The notes beneath the pieces are model-generated. The model was not told where the DNA came from. It was given only the letters and a program-made list of their open reading frames with translations, and searched no databases. Source: Termitomyces sp. T153 (taxonomy: Eukaryota > Basidiomycota > Agaricomycetes > Agaricales > Lyophyllaceae). From it: a DNA stretch of 64,000 nucleotides. Positions 1-11,685 of this stretch are shown in pieces. The stretch lies in contig JACKQL020000187.1 in the NCBI GenBank assembly GCA_018296165.2, positions 1-64,000 of the forward strand, in the 5' to 3' direction. Numbering within the stretch: position 1 is the stretch's first letter; every line of letters begins with the position of its first letter. Position numbers and translations under genes: made by a program.

Positions 1-59
1 TCTTTTCTTTCTGTCATACTATACAGTTGTTTCTCATGCTTCTGAAGCCTCTGAACCAT

Positions 60-900
60 TGAACCTGGCCTAGGGAGTTCCCAGACTTGTTCCCTCTTGG
101 ATCTTGCTCTGCCAGGTGAGTAGTCATGTCTGTAGACACTGTACAGTACTGAATAGACTTTGGATTTTCCTCTGTCAGTTGTGTGATTGAGCCACAGCCT
201 CCAGAGGTTGCCCTTACAGCAGGAGCAGGAGAAGTCTCTCAACTTGGTCTGGGAGCCCCTTTTTGACTGCCTGAGCTTTCTGTTTAGTTTTTCAAAAAGG
301 TCTCTCTGCCACCAGTGTCTTGCTACTCCCTGTGCTCTTCCTATAACCCAAACAACCCCTCCAGCACCTCCCCTTGATGCTTAAAACTCCAAGGACAATG
401 CCTGGAGTTGATTGTTGTCTTTAAAGACACAGTTCCAAGTTACCCAAGCTTTCCTTACCTTCCACACTGCTGAACTCACTGGACTATATCAAACCACTGA
501 AGTGGTGTCCCTCTCCCTCCAAGCCCTTCTGGAACACCTCTCCCTTGCTCCTACCACTTCCTCTATGCCTCTAGCAGCTGCAGAAAGGACCTTCTCTGCA
601 TCTAGCTTTGGCCTTTCCACTCCCCACTTCAAACTTCCTTGCCTTACACTCCCAGACATATTTGATGGAGACTGTGGGGAATGTTTCCTGCAATCCTGCA
701 TCACCTATATTCAGTTAAGTGGTAAAGCTTTTGCCTCTGATTCCCTGGAAGATTGCCTGGGTACTTTCTTACATGAAAACTGGCCAGGCTTCAACCTATG
801 CATGGCACATATTCTGATGCTCTGGAGGAGTAGAAAGCTTCATGGATTGGATGGAACTTGAAAGGGACTTTAAAGTAGCCATACAACTCTGGGGGTTGCC
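60..900 (+). pseudogene. Ty3/gypsy gag fragment, frameshifted
   Basis: This is a relic of a retrotransposon capsid (gag) gene. Positions 412-861 read as a gag-like stretch ending in a block around CFLQSCITYIQLSG. The frame then shifts: KIAWVLSYMKTG follows in a second frame near 750-785, and a third frame near 825-870 gives SFMDWMELERDF. This is the usual order of a chromovirus capsid core. Bases 180-215 are nearly identical to the reverse complement of 12,063-12,105 in the minus-strand gypsy element, so the two share a family, but the order of segments differs and the fragment is rearranged. No LTR was identified. CpG is almost absent. Confidence 0.65.
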
Positions 901-1870
901 AAGACAAATCAGCACTAGCTCACCCCCTTCTAGAATTACAATTACTTGAGCTCTCCTGTCACAAATTATGTGGTGACAGAGAAGACACCTATTTATGAAT
1001 ATTTTGTGTCTTGGGCTACTAAGCCAAACTCTGCACTAACATATTGATGCAAAGTACCATTGCCAGCTATAGACTCTGCAATTGTAAACTGCTCAATGGA
1101 ACAACCATTTTGGTGTACAAGTTGGAAATACAATTGGTACTCTTATCCATATATTAAACAAAGAGACATTCCACCTGTAATACCAAAGTAATTGGTGGTG
1201 TTGTAGAAGGTTCCTGATCAGTGACATTAGGAGCAGGTGCTGTCTTACAATTGGCAATACTGAGAATAGAATAGAATGCTTTAGGGCTTGTTTATTGAAA
1301 CTACAGGAGTTTCTGTTTATGTGTAAGCCACCCAAGCACAGAAATTCCCCTCTGAGGAAGGATGATCCTTAGAACATACAAGTACAATGACTAATGTTGC
1401 TGAACTAAGAGTAGTGATTGGAGGCTTGGATTAATGGACTTAGTCTTCAATATAGAAACAGAATAGGGCTTTGAGTTATGGACAACCAAGTTATGGACAA
1501 CCAGGATACAGTTATCTGTACTTTGTATCCAGGTCTCAGGGCATATAATTACTTGGAATAGACAGATGAACCCTTCAAACACAACTGCTCAGCTGGCTTG
1601 GCAAAGCTTCAAGGCCAATGTTATAAAAAAGAATTATAGCAAATAGAGGTGCACTACCTTCAACCCAGGAAAAGATGATGCCACTGTACCAAATGGTCAC
1701 AGCTCCCCAGCTGTACCAGGTGGGCCTAGACATGTATAATCGGCCAATGTATGTCATGTGTTACCATAAGACTCATTATCAGGGCCCACAGGTTTCTACC
1801 CAGCTTGAAACTGGGCAATCTTGTGCTAGTTGAACACGTACAAGCTCTAGCACTATTCCCTAGATCATTG
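901..1870. other. CpG-poor gene-free stretch
   Basis: Only short overlapping ORFs are present and none resembles a known domain. Base composition matches the adjacent gag relic (few CG, many TG/CA), so this is probably older transposon debris. The composition changes sharply near 1,880, where CG dinucleotides become common and host-like DNA begins. Confidence 0.5.
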
Positions 1871-2527
1871 AGGTTTCAATGGACACAGATTTCGGCGCGT
1901 AGGTAGAACTTTCGTTGTCTAGACAATTTGTGAGGGTGCCTAAATCATGAATGTTATAGGTACCATCCCTCGTAGACTTGATTTTATGACTAAATAAAAT
2001 TATGGTACCAGCTATACATGCTTATACATTGCCTGGGGTATGTATTTTGTATGTGGAATGGCTTTGTGTCGAGATGCAGCAAAGTGGGTAGGGGTGTGCA
2101 CGTGACCGGTAAAATGCTGTTCTCACAAGCCTCTCAGCCTCAGCAACCCGATAAGTTATCGTCTGAGATACTTGTGTAAATCCTCGGAAGAAGTCCTTCT
2201 AAGTCCACCAATACGTTACTATGGCCTCGAATGAGCGCGACTCTCTTCCCGTTTTATTCTCGTTTTCTAGTTAGAAAGAGAGAGAGGAATATCCGTGGAT
2301 CGACTGCTGGCTTATAACGCACACTACGGGATGAGCATAGATACGATTCCTGGATCCCGCACGACGACATGGTTGGAGTTGAACATGCCTATACCCATTC
2401 CATGTTGGCTCACATTCGCCGACCAACCCTGCGAGCAAAGAAGAACGGAAAATTACATACCGAGTCGTTAGAAACGTTCTTGTCCCTTGGTTTGGGGTCT
2501 GCAGAAAATGGACTGACACTTTCCAAG
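1871..2527. other. Intergenic region upstream of the MYND gene
   Basis: CpG content is normal here. A minus-strand open frame at 2271-2642 has no recognisable domain and overlaps the start of the plus-strand gene, so it is not called. A CACGTG hexamer lies near 2,100. No clear TATA box was found. Confidence 0.4.
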
Positions 2528-4511
2528 ATGCCCTGTGCAAATCATGACGCAGATCCATGTTCTCATGCAGGAATTGTGTTATGTCCCAAGGTAAGATATG
2601 AAGACTCCAGGGGTCGGTGCTAGTACCTGAACCATCTCGCACAGTGCCAGCTCGTCAAGGTACAGAACAACGTAATTTCATGATGAGGGTCGTCTTGAAT
2701 AAAACTTTGCCTAGTATTGTTCAGCATACTGCCAGAGACAGCACTGGCCAAAGCACCGTTTTGATTGCGAGCATCCCATGTTAGATCCATGCTGGGAACC
2801 GCGCTGGATTCGGGAGGAACGCGAACCTCGCTTCAACACTGCCCCTTCCGACGATCTTCCTGCATATGATTGTCTGCGACTTCCACATAACGAAACAGAG
2901 AGAGATGCTATACATCGTGACTTCAAACTATGCTTTGCTGGTACGTCTAGGTTATCGTGCCATCCAATTTCACTGATTGATGTGATATAGCCTCTGGGGA
3001 CATTCGCAACCTCGTTCAGACGATTAATGGTTTGCCAGCGGGATACCGTGGCAAGTGTGATATCCTGCTGAACGACGTCGACACGATTACTGTGAATAGA
3101 AACCTCGTGATCCTCTACGCTTTGCTGGGATCTGGTCCTTCAATCGAGCAGTCGGCAGAGATGGCAATTCACCTAATGTACTCATCTGCACTCCCTCCGG
3201 CGATTGCAACGTATCTTAGAGGGTGCGTCCGTGTTATCTATGGCGAGGGGACAAATGAAGGGAAGTTGTTATTCCGGTGCTCCTTAGGGACGCGAGGACA
3301 AGGAAAAATCTACTCGATGCAGAGTACAATGGCCATGCGACGACCGATGGAGATGTTTCATTCCACCTATGATCTTAGGAAGGGTCTGAGGAGTAAAAGG
3401 ACCACCATTACAGACACCAGACACGTCGACGACGTAGATCGAGCCTTTGCGAGCCTGCAACCAGCTCACCGACTTGCTCTAGCCCATTTTCGCCGAAAAG
3501 GGGTTCTGGCCCCGTTTTCGCTATCAACCCGCGGTTTTTCAGAGCCAAACCGGTGAGGTTTAAATTTCTCGTCAGCTCTAGACAAACTGACGTGCTAACT
3601 TAAAGGCTGATGTACACCGCGGGTGGAGACTGGCTGGGCCACGCAGGGGTGAACCCGCTCAAGGGCTGGAACGTCTCCGATGTCTTGGCTACTGGCGCGA
3701 AATATGCTGTAGATTCAGCGGACATCATAGGTTGCCTTTTCTTCCACGTAAAGGAGGAGCTCATGGAATTTACGCGTCGCATAAAGGAGTTCTACATAGA
3801 CCTTCACGTCACACAGTTCAGTCCACCATTACTTTCGAAGGGGATATCGATAGGCGTCTTCCCCGCTTTCGCGGAAGGATGCTTTGACCGAGTGGATACA
3901 GCCGACATTACCGACCGAGAAGGTATACCAGAGTTGCTAGCCGACTGGGGACCAATGTTAAACCGAAACAATGGACGGGCATGCATAATAATGCATTCTA
4001 GGCAATGGCATAGAAACCGACCGAATACAACGGCTCAGTCGAATCCATGCTCCGCGGTGATGCTTATCGAACGGTGTAAGAAGCTTCCATCTTTGGTATG
4101 TCTGTATGTCTGTATCGATTCCGAGTGCAACTCTTAAGCTGACCAGGGAAATTTTATTATAGAGAATCAAACTTGCTAGCGTCTTGACACATGGGACCAA
4201 GTCACCTGCACTGATGCGTCTACTTGAGTCACTTGATGCGTTTATTGACCACGAAAAGGCCTTCCGTGAATACCTTTGCGCAGAACAAGTCGACATGATT
4301 GCCAAGGATCTCGGGCTTCGCGTTCGCCAATATAACCATGTAAATTCCAAGGTTTATTCATATAGTAACAATTTTGTTGTCTCTTCTTGACGTGTTTCTT
4401 CTCGATCAGAGATTCGGTGTGTCAATTGATGCCCCCCAGCAGAGATTGCCAAGTCTCTCGCGTAGCGAGTTCTACAATTTGTGTGAGTCATACAGGAAAT
4501 TTGGCATGTAA
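2528..4511 (+). CDS. MYND zinc finger and DUF4470 protein, seven exons
   Basis: Function is unknown; DUF4470 with an N-terminal MYND finger is a fungal architecture presumed to act in protein interaction. Exons: 2528-2590, 2645-2659, 2715-2940, 2991-3552, 3606-4095, 4163-4351, 4410-4511. All introns are GT-AG and 50-67 nt long. The exon total is 1,647 nt, giving 548 residues plus stop with no internal stop, which supports the model. The MYND finger is only legible after splicing: LCPKCQLVKYCSAYCQ runs across exons 1-3, then HWPKHRFDCEHP. The DUF4470 region starts about residue 100 (SGDIRNLVQTINGLP, then CDILLND and NRNLVILYALL). The start ATG sits just before the conserved Cys/His block (MPCANHDADPCSH). 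Exon 2 has only 15 nt. The next gene is convergent on the minus strand. Confidence 0.87.
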
Positions 4512-4703
4512 GCAACTCATTTTCATACCACGTTAGTTATGATTGGTGGAGGAGATCTCTTGACGCGGTTTGTTGAATTCGAGGCAACACATTAGCTAAC
4601 AATGTCGTAAGTAGACTGGAGTAGGTAGCTTCTTGTATCCCTTGAAAAACGACTTTGAGCCACCAGAAAAGTACCGATGGAGACATTTCTGACAATGTCA
4701 CGC

Positions 4704-5396
4704 CTATTTTGATTTGTGCAACGATCTAGGGTGGCAACTCGTATATCCTCGACGGTGGTATATTAGTGGCAACGTCCGCAAATCTTCTTCGTCTGCATCC
4801 CTCGTATCCAATGTCTCTACCCGTAACACTCGAGCTATATAAAGCTCGGAAACTAATGCAACTCCCGGGCTTGAAACATGTGCTTCGCAATGTCCTTTCT
4901 CCCCTCCCAGATACTCCAAATCATGCAGAGGTGTAGGTTTAGCTACCAGCTGACAAGACAGTGACCCAAGAGCCCCTTCAATTATGGGGTGGCTCTCCCT
5001 TGTGAGCGAATATGAAGTAGAGGAAAATGGGTCCGGATGGAGATCGGCGCGAGAAAACTTGATGGCCATGTCCTCCTGCCCTGCCGACAATAGGTTGATG
5101 ACCATGTGCGAGGAATCTTGTGGTTGCGTAGTATTGAGAATATCGGCCATTCGGGAAGGTACGCGTAGAGCAAATGATATCAGGGGGTACGGGTGCATGG
5201 CAATCGAAGTGAAGGACGAGAGAGTCGCGCCGTGGTATGGGTGATGTGAGGTTGCCGAAGGCACTTTCGCTGTGACTACTGCCACGGGCTGAGCTGTATG
5301 GCGTAGAAGCTCTCGTAAACGACCCTGGGTATATTCCCCATGGTGAATATCCGTCGCGAGACCACGAAGAAATTTTGTGATTACGGTTCTGCACAT
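4704..5396 (-). CDS. Flavin-reductase-like protein (FMN-binding split barrel)
   Basis: This family binds FMN in a split-barrel fold and either reduces flavin with NAD(P)H or supplies reduced flavin to partner enzymes; the substrate here is unknown. Visible family blocks are RLRELLRHTAQPVAVVTA, then HGATLSSFTSIAM followed by PLISFALRVPSRMA, and a C-terminus TLPLIYHRRGYT. The first in-frame ATG (complement of 5394-5396) gives 230 residues. The same frame stays open to 5579, where TAACAG could be an acceptor, so an N-terminal extension with an upstream exon (a candidate ATG lies near 5,685) is possible. A GTAAGT at complement 5447 looks like a donor, but splicing it to the nearest acceptor breaks the frame, so I left it unspliced. 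Convergent with the MYND gene. Confidence 0.72.
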   Translation of the reverse strand: MCRTVITKFLRGLATDIHHGEYTQGRLRELLRHTAQPVAVVTAKVPSATSHHPYHGATLSSFTSIAMHPYPLISFALRVPSRMADILNTTQPQDSSHMVINLLSAGQEDMAIKFSRADLHPDPFSSTSYSLTRESHPIIEGALGSLSCQLVAKPTPLHDLEYLGGEKGHCEAHVSSPGVALVSELYIARVLRVETLDTRDADEEDLRTLPLIYHRRGYTSCHPRSLHKSK

Positions 5397-6050
5397 AGCC
5401 CCTTCAAAATGTAACAAGGAGCGAAAGAGTGAGGGCAAGGTACTTACATAATCCGACACTACAACTCTGGGCTCCCAGGGTTTGGTTTGTTCTTCGACCC
5501 CTTTTTCTGTGCGACCACTCTGAACTCCAGCCTGAGGCAGACCCGTTCCCGCTATTTTACTTATTCCTCTTGTGGAAGGCTGTTAACTGATTTGGAACAC
5601 GATTTCGCACTGGTCGTTTGTTTTGTCTTTTGCGGTAACACTTGGACCCACAACTAGCCTACTTGTCTGACCATTGTACTTCGGCCTTTTCATCCTCTGA
5701 TCGCTAAACCTCTCATTACATGGGAATGACAGCTGCTACGATACTCGATTTTGAACAAGGACGATATTGTTTCGAATTCCGTTGAAGGCAAAGATGGATC
5801 TACAAACCTGATTTTCAACAAGACCGATATTGTCTTGAACTCGGTCAAAGGCAAAGATGGATCTACAACTATTTTTCCCAGTCTGACAGCCTATATAACT
5901 ACATATGTATCCTTAGAAGAATTATACCTTTTAACGGTCTGAATATTGTATCTGCAGTTGCACCGTTATGAAACCTCTTCCGAATATATCCGCCTTCGCT
6001 CAGATTCGCTCTCAATCGTTCGTATACTTGAATTTACTATGTTAGGAACT
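5397..6050. other. Intergenic region with a short tandem repeat
   Basis: Contains the possible 5' exon(s) of the flavin-reductase-like gene (5,448-5,690). An imperfect two-copy direct repeat of about 60-66 bp lies at roughly 5,747-5,872, both copies ending in GGCAAAGATGGATCTACAA. The 63-codon plus-strand frame across it is the repeat read through, with no domain. Confidence 0.5.
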
Positions 6051-7803
6051 GTTGTAATTTATATTAACAGGAAGCTTGATGTATAACCAGCTTCAGCCTC
6101 GTGCGCACTCCTTTGCTGATTATCTTCCATTGGATTCACTACTTCTTCAGAGACCTGCTTCGATTTTTTGGAAAAGCACCTTTTGCGCTGCCAGCAGATA
6201 AGCGATATCACACTACCTCCGAAAAGTACCCGCAAGCCTGGACAGTTTGACAGACACCTCCATGACCGCCTCAGGTTTAGGCGTGTTGCCAAGCTCCCCG
6301 GAATACTTCAAGATCTCCTCGACAATGCGGAACATACCTCATGGTCCTATACTGGAGATCTTCCCCCTCCCAACGCGATTTCCCCCTCATTAAAACGTCT
6401 GGAAAGGGCTTCTAGAGAGTATCGACAGGATATTCATAAGGAGATTGATGCCCAGCTTGCCTACGAATTTGCTGTCGCAGAATTTTGCGCAACTGTTGCT
6501 GCGACACTCTTCAGCTCAGTCAGGGGTCGCCAAATTTTCTTCGGTGGTCAACCACACGACTCTCTACCAAGGCTATACCCGGCGTTCGGCGTGATCAGGC
6601 ACTTGCAGATGGTTTCCTTAACATGTCGGACAAGGGGTCTCAGAAACATCTTGCTCACCCAACTGATCGCGAGCGACTCATTCTTCAGACCTTTCTTGTG
6701 ATTGCAATATGGGAGTTCAAGAACTTGAATTTTGACATTACAGATGGCCAAGTGGATTTGCGAGCAGAGATCTTTTATGAAATGGTGAATGGATTTCTTG
6801 AACGTGTCTTTTCATGGGGAGAGTGTGAAAAGGGAAGTGATTGTGCCATAGTCCATTGGAAGATCGGCACAAACGCGTGCCCCATGGGTAATAACGACGT
6901 TCTTTCTTCTTGTGAGTCTTACGACAATGCTCGGAAAGTGGCACTGCCGCCGCCATCAGAACCACCTACAGGATATGAATCCGGAGCGAAGCATTCTGCC
7001 CGGGACATTCTTCAGCAGGTGAGTTTTCCCTCTGATAAGATAATCAAGGGAACTCACATCAAACAGGCATGGACTGAGGCATTAGTTCATGATGCTACCT
7101 TCCTCGTGAACAACGCCGGCAATGTAGAGATTATTGGTGGAGGGATCGAGTCACTCAAACACTCTATTTGTCCAATGCCTTCTTCCTCGGCGATGCTCAT
7201 TGAACTTACTTCCAGTTACATACCGGCTTATATGTTTCTGCGATTCGTGATGCCGAAGGCCGTGCAGAAAGCGTTTCACGGAAAGAAATACCGGACACGT
7301 GGTACATGAAGTCTGGCCTGGATCCCAATAAGATTACGGATTTATCGAAACCAGAGTTTTGGAGTCAGTAAGGTCAGTAAGGGTGCAAATATAAACCCAT
7401 GCCAACGCTAATTAAGGTTCAAAATGTAATTTTTGAACTGTTGCTGGAAGCGGAACAACGGCAATGGCTTGTAATTGTGCCTGCTGAGCGTGAACCGTCG
7501 CGGTTATCATACACAACGAACATATACAAGCGTATCAAGGAGCTTCCGAATGACTTTCGTATCCTGCGCGGGAGAGGCGTTCCTCATGACTCAGCGGAAG
7601 ACGAGCCGAAGGCCTCACAGGATTTACGCGACTTGTACTGGGCAACGACCAATTCCCTACTACGTGGGACGGTGTCTAGGTGCTCGGCTCAATCATCAGA
7701 ATCGCAAACTCCTGGATATTCAAACCCTTCGTCCATGGATGTAAGATATTCGACTCCTTCGACCATAAACGAAATTATGGAAGATGGCCCGATGTAACCA
7801 CCT

Positions 7804-7899
7804 TTTTCGAGATTCACGCAAAAGAATCATTTCATGGCCTACGTATTTGTCTTTTCGAGATTCGCGCAAGAGAATCATTTCATGGCCTACGTATTTGTC
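7804..7899 (+). repeat. 48-bp in-frame tandem duplication
   Basis: Copies 7804-7851 and 7852-7899 differ at only a few bases and add 16 codons to the kinase-like frame. Confidence 0.9.
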
Positions 7900-8147
7900 G
7901 AGCAAAACTCGAGATTCCTGCAATCAAGTATCCCAAAATTTTCAAAGACGCTGATAAACCATGGATCATCTTGAAAAACGCTTTTACGGCGGAGGATATT
8001 TTTCTTCTGGAAAACGAATCCAAAGTGTATGATGCGTCGGCCCATGTGTCTATTCCCAGATGGTTCGGGTTCTTTTTTTCAATAGATCCCTCGAACACAA
8101 ATGCAAATTTTGCTGCTTTGCTACTCGAAGACAAAATACTCCCTGTA

Positions 8148-8274
8148 AGCTCGTATGGTTTTCTTACGCAGACAGAAAACAGAAACAAGACCACGCTATG
8201 GATTCGAGAGAGAGAGAAAGCGAGACAGAATGAGCCAAAGAAAGGTGGAACTAGTGTACGGAAAAGAAAGATCT
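8148..8274 (+). repeat. 127-bp direct repeat, left copy (CpG retained)
   Basis: Matches 14322-14448 over its full 127 bp. It keeps six CG dinucleotides, all of which are TG or CA in the right copy. It lies at the left edge of the gypsy element and reads in frame with the family A kinase-like frame. Confidence 0.92.
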
Positions 8275-8519
8275 CCTGTCGGTAAGTCCTGTCAGTTCGA
8301 TAGACATCTAGTGACCATCAAATTTCTGTCAAGTATTCGTAAGTCGTAATCATAGTGACGCACAGGATTACATCCCTCCCCACCAAGAAAAAATGCAACA
8401 AGAAAGAAAATGCAAGAGTAATAATGTAATGCTACAAAAACAAACTGCTCATACGGGTGCATCAAAAACACTGTGGGAAAAGCTACTGGTGGCAGAGACA
8501 TGGCGAAGGAGAAAATACA

Positions 8520-9125
8520 TTAATCTGAACCATTTCCTGCCAACCAGACATCAAGAGCTGCATTATTTTCTAATTCCTTACCCAGCAACCATTCATCATG
8601 TTCAGGACTGAAACCCAAGTAATGAACCAAGTACTGTAGACCTCGGCTCCATTGCATCGACTCCACAATCTTCTCAACAAGAAATTCATCACAACCTGAG
8701 TCAGGGGCAAAAAAGGGCTTAGGATCAGGAGTCTCATGGGATGGAAATAAGTTTGAGTCATTCTCAGAGAAATGCAGCAACTTCAAGAAATGATACTGCA
8801 CATACTTATCTTCCTGCTGTGTCACAAAAACAGTGACATTTGAAGATTCCAGATAGACAGCAGTAATCCTATAAGGTCCATCACAATGAAGCATAAACTT
8901 AGCCAACCAGCACCTCCCCTTCTTCCTGTACTGATGACAATCATCCTTCATAAACACACAACACCCGCTCACCCACTTCAAAGGGAAAATCATCCAACCA
9001 TGACCTTGCTGGATCTTAGCTTGGGTGAGATTGTCCCTAGCCATTGCTGTATCTGTCCTCAGCTGTTCTATTATTGTCCTTGCCACCATCTCATCCATGT
9101 CTGGAATGGCACCTGGAGCAACCAA
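8520..9125 (-). pseudogene. Gypsy integrase C-terminus and chromodomain
   Basis: This 3' end of the polyprotein carries the integrase tail (QAKIQQGHGW, YRKKGRCWLAK, LHCDGPYRI) and then a chromodomain: FLVEKIVESMQWSRGLQYLV, followed by HYLGFSPEHDEW. In chromoviruses this module directs insertion to modified histones. The stop is at 8520-8522 after WLAGNGSD. It is separated from the upstream integrase frame by a stop and frameshift near 9,126-9,251. Confidence 0.8.
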
Positions 9126-9251
9126 GGGAGGAATAATATGAGGTGTTCACCCCATGCACAATTGGAAAGGGCAAAAACCTGCAGACTTATTAACTGTATT
9201 CATAATGTCAAAATGCACTCATGGCAAGGCTTGGCGCCAGCCTTGCTAATT

Positions 9252-10553
9252 TCAATCCACATGGAAATGCAGAGCCTGATTTATTGTCTTGTTTGAACAT
9301 TCACTCATGCCATCTGTTTGAGGGTGGAATCCCATTGACATTTTGATTTCAATTCCTGTCAATGCCATAAGAAGTTTCCAGAACTTCGACACAAACAGCT
9401 TGTCCCGGTCACACACAATACTAGAAGGCAGACCATTTTTGCAACACAAGTGTTCAAACAACAGACCCGCCAGTTCCACGGTGGTCACATCTGTCCAAGT
9501 GGGCATGATTTGAATATCAGAGTAAAGTCTATCTGTGATGGAAAGAATGGAATCATATCCACTATCATCCAGCAATGGGCAAATGAAATCCATTGCCACT
9601 GACTCCCCCTTTGAATCTGGGACAGGCAAAGGGTGCAGTGGGCCCATTGGTTTCGAGGTAGACACTTTAAATCTTTGACAATTGTGGCAAGCTGGAATAT
9701 AGCCAAACTCCAGATTGCAGCACATTTTAGGCCAATAGTAAGATTCATGCAATACTTTATAGGTTTTGTGAAAACCAAAATGACCCAACAAATCATGAGC
9801 CAAACAGAATATTTTCTCCCTGACAGAACCTACCCACAGCACCATTAGCCACAATCCAATGAACCACAGGCCATCATAGCAAGAGAGGGCAGACATACCC
9901 TGAGCTGCATCAATCAGATTCTTACACCATGGGTCAGACTTGTAACCTGCCCTGATTTCAGCAAGCATGCCCTCATTCACTGACAATGACAATTGTACAG
10001 GTGTAGTAACTGCCATGGGGAGTGCAATCCCTGCATGAGACAGGGAAAAGGCAGCCAAAAATGGGGAGTTAATGCCAACAGGAAGCACTGCCCCAATGCA
10101 AGCTGTTATTACATTGTCATCATGAACAAACATAGATGCCATATTTGGAGCCTCAGCAACAGAATCTGTTGTGTCAGGAACATTGTATGGCATTCTGGAG
10201 AGAGCATCTGCCACAGTATTGTCTTCCCCCTTAACATAGACAACCTTACAATTGAATTGCAATAAAAATAAAAATTCCATCCAATGTGCCTGCTGCTGGG
10301 ACAAATCCTGTTGCTGGTCAAAGTTCAGCAGCATTTTATGATCTGTGAATACTGTGAACTGGGAACTAAACAGGTCTGCCTGCCATTTTTTTAGTGCCTG
10401 CAAAATTGCCAACAATTCCTTTTTGTGGACTGGATAGTTCAGTTCAGCACCCTTAAAAGTCTGACTCTCAAAGGCAACAGGCTGTGCCAATTCCCAACAT
10501 TCTCCAAAGGAAAGCACTGCACCTGAGTGTAAATCACTTGCATCTGTTGTCAC
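9252..10553 (-). pseudogene. Gypsy RNase H and integrase
   Basis: A 433-codon open block. RNase H begins TTDASDLHSGAVLSF and continues with YPVHKKELLAILQALKKW and TVFTDHKMLL. The integrase zinc region (GHFGFHKTYKVLHESYYWPK, then CHNCQRFK) is followed by the catalytic core, with acidic residues visible in VAMDFICP, IVCDRDKLF and DGMSECSNKT. It is the longest intact piece of this element, but it is cut off from its N- and C-terminal neighbours by frame breaks. Confidence 0.85.
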
Positions 10554-10601
10554 AAATATCTTCTTTGATGCATCCGAATGATTGATTGTTGTCAGGCAAT
10601 C

Positions 10602-11048
10602 CTATGAAATCACTATTTCCTTAATAGCATCAAATGCATGTTGGTGATGCTCTGTCCACATAGGAAATGCCAAGTCACATTCATGTGTTGTCAACTCATG
10701 CAACACACCAGTGTGCTCAGCCAGCCATGGCAAAAAAACAGCAATGTACCATACCAATCCAAGGAAAGAACACACTTCCTTAGCTGAAGTAGGTGTCAGC
10801 CAGGACAATATACAATCAACTTTTGAATTGTCTGCCTCAATGCCATTAGCTGAGATATGGTCACCCAAAAAATCAATCTCAACCCAATACAAATGACACT
10901 TTTTTCCATTCACAAACAGATGAGCCTCATGCAAAGCTTGGAGAACCTTCCACACATTCAATTCATGTTCTTCCAAGCTGTCTGACCAAATAACAATATC
11001 ATCAAGATAAATGTGGCAGAAACACCCAATGTACTCTTGCTGGTGCAT
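10602..11048 (-). pseudogene. Gypsy reverse transcriptase, C-terminal half
   Basis: Contains the active-site block YLDDIVIWSDSLEEHE with both aspartates intact, then the thumb segment (HLYWVEIDFLGDHISANGIE and KEVCSFLGLVWYI). It lies directly before the RNase H block on the minus strand. Confidence 0.85.
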
Positions 11049-11133
11049 TTCACAACCCCATGGGCATGACTAACCATTTGTATAGACCAAACAGTGCAGA
11101 CACCACAATCAAATGCACATGATCCAGGTGCAT

Positions 11134-11342
11134 TGGCATCACTGCTGGCACTGAAACATGTTTCCATTAGAAAAATGGAAAAAGAAACCTGTCATGCCAT
11201 TTCTTTGACATAATTTTCCTTTGGAAAAAGGCTTCTCCCATTGTTTAGAGCCTTTTTCTATTGGAAGTATACTGTTTGGAAATGGCATAACAGGTTTCTT
11301 TTTCAGTATTTTCACAGGAAAATCTATTGGCTGCCAGCAGTG
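11134..11342. mobile_element. MITE-like inverted-repeat insertion in gypsy RT
   Basis: The ends carry an 11-bp inverted repeat, CACTGCTGGCA at 11140-11150 and its complement at 11332-11342. The arms continue inward with interrupted complementarity, for example GAAACCTGTCATGCCATTTC against GAAATGGCATAACAGGTTTC, so the whole could fold as a long hairpin. It interrupts the reverse transcriptase exactly between AFFQ and MHLDHVHL. A CAT trinucleotide flanks both sides and may be a 3-bp target duplication. It encodes nothing. Confidence 0.65.
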
Positions 11343-11685
11343 CATCTGGAAAAAGGCATTTGTCAGGTCAATCACCACAAATATTTTTCCTTTTCCACAG
11401 TCACAAAGTATATCATCCACCAATGGCAGAGCATGGTTATCTGAAATTGTATTCACATTCAATTCCCTGAAATCATTCACCCAGCAGGGGAGCAGTCAGG
11501 TCTGCCTTTGGTATGATGAATGCCAGCAACACAAACAGGGATGAGGAAGGCCTGATGTAACCTGCCTCTAAATGTTCATCAATCAAGGCCTTCCAGGCCT
11601 CACAGTATTTGCATGGGCATTGATACAAACATGTCCTGATAGCCTGATTTGCATCACACAGACTTAACATCTCACAGCAAATCAT
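11343..11685 (-). pseudogene. Gypsy reverse transcriptase, N-terminal half
   Basis: Reads EHLEAGYIRPSSSLFVLLAF, then MNDFRELNVNTISDNHALPL and IFVVIDLTNAFFQ, the fingers and first catalytic aspartate of a gypsy reverse transcriptase. A frameshift lies near 11,475. The frame is interrupted after AFFQ by the inverted-repeat insertion at 11,134-11,342; the reverse transcriptase resumes beyond it with MHLDHVHLIVVSALFGLY. Confidence 0.78.

Larger units (their letters stand above)
6079..8285 (+). pseudogene. Fungal kinase-like protein, family A, frameshifted and truncated
   Basis: This looks like a basidiomycete kinase-like protein with a long N-terminal region of unknown function. An N-terminal block (AISPSLKRLERASREYR, then AYEFAVAEFCATVAA) lies in one frame to about 6,555. 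The next block (IPGVRRDQALADGFLNMS, EFKNLNFDITDGQVDL) is in another frame with no GT-AG intron between. A plausible intron is 7020-7066. A further shift occurs near 7,150, where the family-like TQTLYLSNAFF reads out of frame. The kinase N-lobe follows (KPWIILKNAFTAEDIFLLENE, about 7,955-8,020) but no C-lobe with an HRD motif follows. An in-frame 48-bp tandem duplication at 7804-7899 doubles FEIHAKESFHGLRICL. CpG content is normal, so the damage is recent or the gene is dying. Family assignment rests on resemblance to a second copy at 27.7-29.85 kb. Confidence 0.6.

Noticed and set aside
2271..2642. 123-codon minus-strand frame
   Set aside because: It overlaps the promoter and first exon of the MYND/DUF4470 gene, whose spliced product is strongly supported.
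5402..5447. 46-nt GT-AG intron in the flavin-reductase-like gene
   Set aside because: Splicing leads to a stop within seven codons, whereas the unspliced frame is open into the conserved domain.
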